A DNA stretch of 64,000 nt. Origin: HGM13634 sp045537285 (GTDB taxonomy: Bacteria > Bacillota > Clostridia > TANB77 > CAG-508). The DNA lies in assembly GCA_045537285.1 (NCBI GenBank), contig JAZSPC010000052.1:1-64000 (forward strand). The letters are read 5' to 3'. A program made the position numbers and the translations under genes. Below the pieces are notes generated by a model. That model was not told where the DNA came from. It did no database searches and saw only the letters and a list, made by a program, of their open reading frames with translations. This document shows, one piece after another, positions 60,683 to 64,000 of this stretch (position 1 is its first letter; the number at the start of each line of letters is the position of its first letter).

Positions 60683-61864
60683 TTAATTTCCACAAATATG
60701 TTTTCTTGTAAGCTCTAATAAATTTAATTTAGAAAATCCTATTATTTGTGTTTTGGTTCTATCTTTTTTGAATTCTTCTTTTAAAACTTCTATAATTTTT
60801 TGATTATTTTCTTCTGATTGCATATTTATATAGTCAATTATAATTATTCCACCTATGTCACGAAGTTTTAATTGCTTTGCAATTTCTATGCTTGCTTCTT
60901 TATTTACTTTATATACAGTAGATTCCACATTGTCAATTCCTATGTATTTACCTGAGTTAACATCTATCGCAGTTAATGCTTCTGTTTTATCTATGGTTAT
61001 AAATCCACCACATTTAAGCCATACTTTTCTTCTTTCTGCTTTTTCTATTTGCTCTTTAATAATAGGTCTTTCTTCTATAAAATCCTTGTCTTCTTTTATT
61101 AGTTGAACTTTTGAATTAAACTCTTTTAAAGTTTTTTCTATATATTCAAAATCTTCTATTGAATTTACTGTTATTTTTTCTAAATCTTTATCTAACAAAT
61201 CAATTAATAGTTTTTTTATAACATTATGTGATTTATATATTAGTTTGGGAAAATTATCTTTAACTATGCTTTCTTCATATGATTTATTTATATTGTTCCA
61301 TTTTTGATTTACATTCTCTATATCTTTTTTTATAATTTCTTCTGGTTGATTTTCTGCTGATGTCCTAATAATTACCCCACAGTTTGGTGGTAAATATTTT
61401 TTAGCAATATTAGTTAATCTTATTTTTTCTTGCTCATCTTCTATTTTTTGAGAAATTGTAACTATTGTTGTATTAGGCATAAATACAATATATCTACTAT
61501 TTAAACTTATATGTGTGGATACTTTCGCCCCTTTTGATTCTGTAAAATCTTTCTTAACTTGAATTAATATTGGCATACCAGGTTTAACTACATCTTTTAT
61601 ATTTTTAGTTTCTTCCTGAATTCCATCTTTTATATCGACTTTTGGAAGAATATCTTTTAAGTGTATGAAAGTATTTTTTTCATGACCTATGTTTATAAAT
61701 GCTGATTGCATTCCTTGTATAACATTTTCAACTTTTCCTACATATATATTTCCTTCAATTCTATTAATGCTCTCATCTTCATTATATTTTTCAACAAGAT
61801 TTCCGTCTTCTATTAATAATATTTGTCGTTTATTTTCTTGTCTGTTTATTATTATTTCTTTCAT
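60683..61864 (-). CDS. rng: Ribonuclease E/G family endoribonuclease
   Basis: A 393-residue RNase G. The S1 domain is at about 35-110 (IYVGKVENVIQGMQSAFINIG). The catalytic DNase I-like domain carries GGFITIDKTEALTAIDVNSGKY with the metal-binding Asp residues. The chain stops at TRKHICGN, just before the Cys-x-x-Cys Zn-link that usually follows. I looked for a frameshifted continuation and found none, so a short form is likely. It cleaves AU-rich single-stranded RNA and rRNA precursors. Upstream of the spo genes, as in many Clostridia. Confidence 0.92.
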   Translation of the reverse strand: MKEIIINRQENKRQILLIEDGNLVEKYNEDESINRIEGNIYVGKVENVIQGMQSAFINIGHEKNTFIHLKDILPKVDIKDGIQEETKNIKDVVKPGMPILIQVKKDFTESKGAKVSTHISLNSRYIVFMPNTTIVTISQKIEDEQEKIRLTNIAKKYLPPNCGVIIRTSAENQPEEIIKKDIENVNQKWNNINKSYEESIVKDNFPKLIYKSHNVIKKLLIDLLDKDLEKITVNSIEDFEYIEKTLKEFNSKVQLIKEDKDFIEERPIIKEQIEKAERRKVWLKCGGFITIDKTEALTAIDVNSGKYIGIDNVESTVYKVNKEASIEIAKQLKLRDIGGIIIIDYINMQSEENNQKIIEVLKEEFKKDRTKTQIIGFSKLNLLELTRKHICGN

Positions 61865-61874
61865 TTAGTTTCTC

Positions 61875-62432
61875 CTAATTGTATTTATTCATAGCACTAT
61901 CTATACCTGATTTAATTATTTCGTTTACTGCTTTTGCTGCGTTTTCAGTAGCTTCTTCTAGTATTTTATATTCTTCATCTGGTATACGAGTTAATATATG
62001 ATTTAATAAATCATTTTTATATTGTGGATTACCAATTCCAACTCTAACTCTTGCAAAATTTTCTGTTTGTATTTCGTGTACTACCGATTTCATTCCATTA
62101 TGAGTTCCTGGTCCGCCTTTTTTTCTTATTTTTATAACCCCAGGCTCTATATCTAAATCATCATAAATTACTATTAATTCATCCTCTTTTATTTTATAGA
62201 AATTCATAAAATCACGTACTGCATTTCCACTTAAATTCATATATGTTTGAGGTTTTAATAGAACCACTTTTTCACCTTCTATTGTTCCTGTTCCATATAG
62301 TGCTTCAAATTTCTTTTTATTTATTTCTATATTATTATTAATCGCTATTTTGTTTATTGTATCAAATCCCATATTATGCCTTGTTCTTGCATATTCTTCT
62401 TCTGGATTTCCAAGTCCAACTATTAAATACAT
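61875..62432 (-). CDS. pth: Peptidyl-tRNA hydrolase
   Basis: Pth (185 residues) frees tRNA from peptidyl-tRNA that dropped off the ribosome. The motif LVGLGNPEEEYARTRHNMGF contains the catalytic His (about 19), and PQTYMNLSGNAV and YDDLDIEPG are present. The length is normal. Ten bases upstream of rng on the same strand. The start follows AAAGGAGAATAGA. Confidence 0.97.
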   Translation of the reverse strand: MYLIVGLGNPEEEYARTRHNMGFDTINKIAINNNIEINKKKFEALYGTGTIEGEKVVLLKPQTYMNLSGNAVRDFMNFYKIKEDELIVIYDDLDIEPGVIKIRKKGGPGTHNGMKSVVHEIQTENFARVRVGIGNPQYKNDLLNHILTRIPDEEYKILEEATENAAKAVNEIIKSGIDSAMNKYN

Positions 62433-62510
62433 ATTCTATTCTCCTTTTTGTATTTCATATACTATATTTTACAATGTTTTTACAATATTTACAAGTTTTA
62501 TTTTTAAAAT

Positions 62511-62539
62511 TTGATATTTACATAAAATCATGATATAAT
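62511..62539 (+). promoter_or_regulatory. Promoter of the orphan gene at 62629
   Basis: TTGATA, 17 bases, TATAAT, about 90 bases upstream of the start. Confidence 0.6.
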
Positions 62540-62580
62540 TAAGGTTAGATGGTAAATTTATTTTTAATGCCGTCCGATAT

Positions 62581-62600
62581 TTCGGAGGCATTCCTCCGAA
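62581..62600 (+). promoter_or_regulatory. Leader hairpin with a sequestered GGAGG
   Basis: TTCGGAGG pairs with CCTCCGAA around CATT. It is GC-rich against its surroundings and sits 16 bases before the real ribosome binding site (TAGGAGG). No T run follows, so it is not a terminator; a decoy or mRNA-stability element is possible. Confidence 0.5.
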
Positions 62601-62628
62601 GTAATTAAAACAAGTAGGAGGATTTACT

Positions 62629-62925
62629 ATGAATGATGTCAAAGTTGATTACGAATTGTTGAAATTTGACCCCAAACTCGATTTTAACCATAAATTCGTT
62701 AGTTTCCCTTTGGATACAGAAATTCTTTCTGTTGAACTAAGAGGAAATTCACCCGAATTATGTATTAATTATATGGCTCCAAACGAGAGCTTTGAAATTG
62801 ATACTTCCAAGCGTTTCCACTTTATTGTTTGTAAATGCGAATATAGTAAGGATGTTATGGATAAATATCGGTATTTAGCCAATGTAACTGTTAATCGAGA
62901 AAAATTTGCGGTATTTTGCAATTAA
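62629..62925 (+). CDS. Orphan small protein, unknown function
   Basis: A 98-residue soluble protein that I do not recognise (MNDVKVDYELLKFDPKLDFN at the start; FHFIVCKCEYSKDVMDKYRY near the end). It looks like a mostly beta domain, has three Cys and no signal peptide. It has its own promoter, a strong ribosome binding site and a terminator. A 13-bp perfect inverted repeat (TTTTTAATGCCGT at 62561, ACGGCATTAAAAA at 62932) flanks the gene. Codon use is slightly richer in GC than the neighbouring operons. Confidence 0.68.
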   Translation: MNDVKVDYELLKFDPKLDFNHKFVSFPLDTEILSVELRGNSPELCINYMAPNESFEIDTSKRFHFIVCKCEYSKDVMDKYRYLANVTVNREKFAVFCN

Positions 62926-62940
62926 AACAACACGGCATTA

Positions 62941-62971
62941 AAAAGGTATACACTAATTGTGTATACCTTTT
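62941..62971. terminator. Bidirectional terminator
   Basis: AAAAGGTATACAC pairs with GTGTATACCTTTT around a five-base loop between convergent genes. Confidence 0.85.
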
Positions 62972-62976
62972 ATCTT

Positions 62977-64000
62977 TTATACATTTTCTAATGGATGATC
63001 CAAAATTTCTTTATACATTTGTGTATATGGTTTTGACATACTATATCTCACATCCGCTTCCATATATGTTCTCATTTCAGCAATGATTTTACATATATCT
63101 AGTGCTTCTTCGTATTTTTCTTTTATGATTATATTTATTAGTGTCATTAAAGAATTTTGTACTGCTGGAACTTTTAGCGTATTACTCAATTCTAAAAACC
63201 ATCTAATATCACTCATAAGTTCTAGTCTATCTTCATCTGATAACTGTGTAGAATCTATAAATCTATATAATAAATAAGTCATGTTTCTTGCGTATAAAAA
63301 CCTATAAAATTGTAGTTGTTTTTTCTCTACAAATAATTGATAAGTTCTTCTATATGCTTCATTTTGTCCTACAAAGAATTTTTTAGAACAATTCCATGAT
63401 GTAGATGCAGCTTTGTTTCTCACATTTCTTTGTCTATAATAATATATTATATTTGGAATGTAATATATTTTATTTGCACATAAAAAAGAGTGCATTGTGA
63501 AATATGTATCTTCTCCTGGTAATCCTTCTAAACATCTTATATTGTTTCTTTTAATAAATTCTGTATTAAATATTTTATTACACATTGATGAATTCATTAC
63601 CCAGAATGATTCTGAATCAATTAAGCTTAATTTAAATTCTTTAAATCTTTCTTTATCAAAAACTGGTTTTTCCCATGGTGTACCATCTTCATCTGCATAA
63701 TTCCAATTAGCTATTATTACATCTGCTTGTTCTTTTTCAATTTTTTCATACATTACTTTAAAAGCATCTATTGCAAAATAATCGTCTGCATCTGAGAACA
63801 TTAAATATTTTCCAGTTGCATAAGCTAATCCATCATTTCTTGGTTTTCCACCAGAACCAGTATTTACGTCTGTTTTCTTTACTATAACATTGTTAGGATA
63901 TTTTTTAGCATATTCCATGGCTATCTCAAAACTTTTATCTGTTGAATGGTCATCAATAAGAATTAACTGAATATTCTCAAACCCCAAATCTTGATTTATT
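62977..64000 (-). CDS. Glycosyltransferase family 2, N-terminus cut by the window end
   Basis: At least 341 residues; the frame stays open to the last base of the window, so the true start lies outside. The nucleotide-sugar binding motif IQLILIDDHSTDKSFEIAMEYAK and the DxD-like YLMFSDADDYF are complete. The C-terminal helices (FYRFLYARNMTYLLYRFIDS) resemble enzymes making cell-wall or teichoic-acid glycans. The substrate cannot be told. It is transcribed toward the orphan gene and shares its terminator. Confidence 0.9.
   Translation of the reverse strand, partial: INQDLGFENIQLILIDDHSTDKSFEIAMEYAKKYPNNVIVKKTDVNTGSGGKPRNDGLAYATGKYLMFSDADDYFAIDAFKVMYEKIEKEQADVIIANWNYADEDGTPWEKPVFDKERFKEFKLSLIDSESFWVMNSSMCNKIFNTEFIKRNNIRCLEGLPGEDTYFTMHSFLCANKIYYIPNIIYYYRQRNVRNKAASTSWNCSKKFFVGQNEAYRRTYQLFVEKKQLQFYRFLYARNMTYLLYRFIDSTQLSDEDRLELMSDIRWFLELSNTLKVPAVQNSLMTLINIIIKEKYEEALDICKIIAEMRTYMEADVRYSMSKPYTQMYKEILDHPLENV

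Noticed and set aside
60660..60700. Possible frameshift at the end of RNase G
   Set aside because: No other frame continues with a CPxC-type motif; the short C-terminus is left as real.

Overview
The window is very AT-rich, with AT-rich codons, strong AGGAGG-type ribosome binding sites, sigma-A-like promoters, the Firmicute operon ylxM-ffh-rpsP-khpA-rimM-trmD-rplS, and endospore genes (cotJA-cotJB-cotJC and a SpoIVFA/SpoIVFB-like pair). Pyruvate formate-lyase with its activase points to an anaerobe. I read it as the chromosome of a fermentative, spore-forming Clostridia-type bacterium (Bacillota), probably host- or gut-associated. No rRNA, CRISPR array, transposase or prophage was seen. I identified three tRNAs (Trp, Gly, Leu) and the tmRNA.

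Layout. 1-2.9 kb: a microgene containing a CA repeat, a coiled-coil gene, and rpsB-tsf behind a structured leader. 3-11 kb: a sugar kinase, a membrane protein, tsaC, the cotJ spore-coat operon, pyk and glgP. 11-16 kb: a surface-adhesin locus, with a coiled-coil gene, a 1216-residue protein of eight SpaA/Cna-B modules, and its sortase. 16-25 kb: an acetyltransferase, tmRNA, a YwaF-like membrane protein, tRNA-Trp, an M23 peptidase, a metal-binding protein, efp, a frameshifted pilin-like surface gene, the second CA-repeat microgene, and recG. 25-31 kb: tRNA-Gly, a transglutaminase-like protein, the ffh/rplS operon and a second coiled-coil cassette. 31-38 kb: an SH3 protein, nfeD plus an SPFH gene, a TIGR04086-type protein, a WG-repeat protein, tgt and queA. 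38-49 kb: pflB/pflA, rpmB, nth, a bactofilin-like membrane protein, a winged-helix protein, two pseudouridine synthases and a GT-C-like membrane protein. 49-56 kb: pgi, a protein with G-Y/F-D pentapeptide repeats, rnr, secG, tRNA-Leu, tsaE, a patatin and rpsF-ssb-rpsR. 56-64 kb: a second pilin-like surface protein, SpoIVFB/SpoIVFA, RNase G, pth, a small orphan gene and a glycosyltransferase cut by the window end.

How the genes work together. Most are housekeeping genes: translation and tRNA modification, glycolysis and glycogen use (glgP, pgi, pyk, pflBA), DNA repair and secretion. The less ordinary layer is surface variability. Two near-identical small transcription units (promoter, ribosome binding site, microORF, terminator) each carry an uninterrupted AC/GT dinucleotide tract inside the reading frame. 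The tract is (AC)13 and in frame at the left end of the window, but (AC)11 and out of frame just upstream of the pilin-like gene. That pilin-like gene is itself broken by a frameshift near its 3' end, and its lost C-terminus can still be read in another frame. Together with tandem-repeat adhesins and paralogous coiled-coil cassettes that share a long hairpin, this suggests slipped-strand and recombination-driven variation of surface or regulatory genes. That reading is inference from the sequence only.
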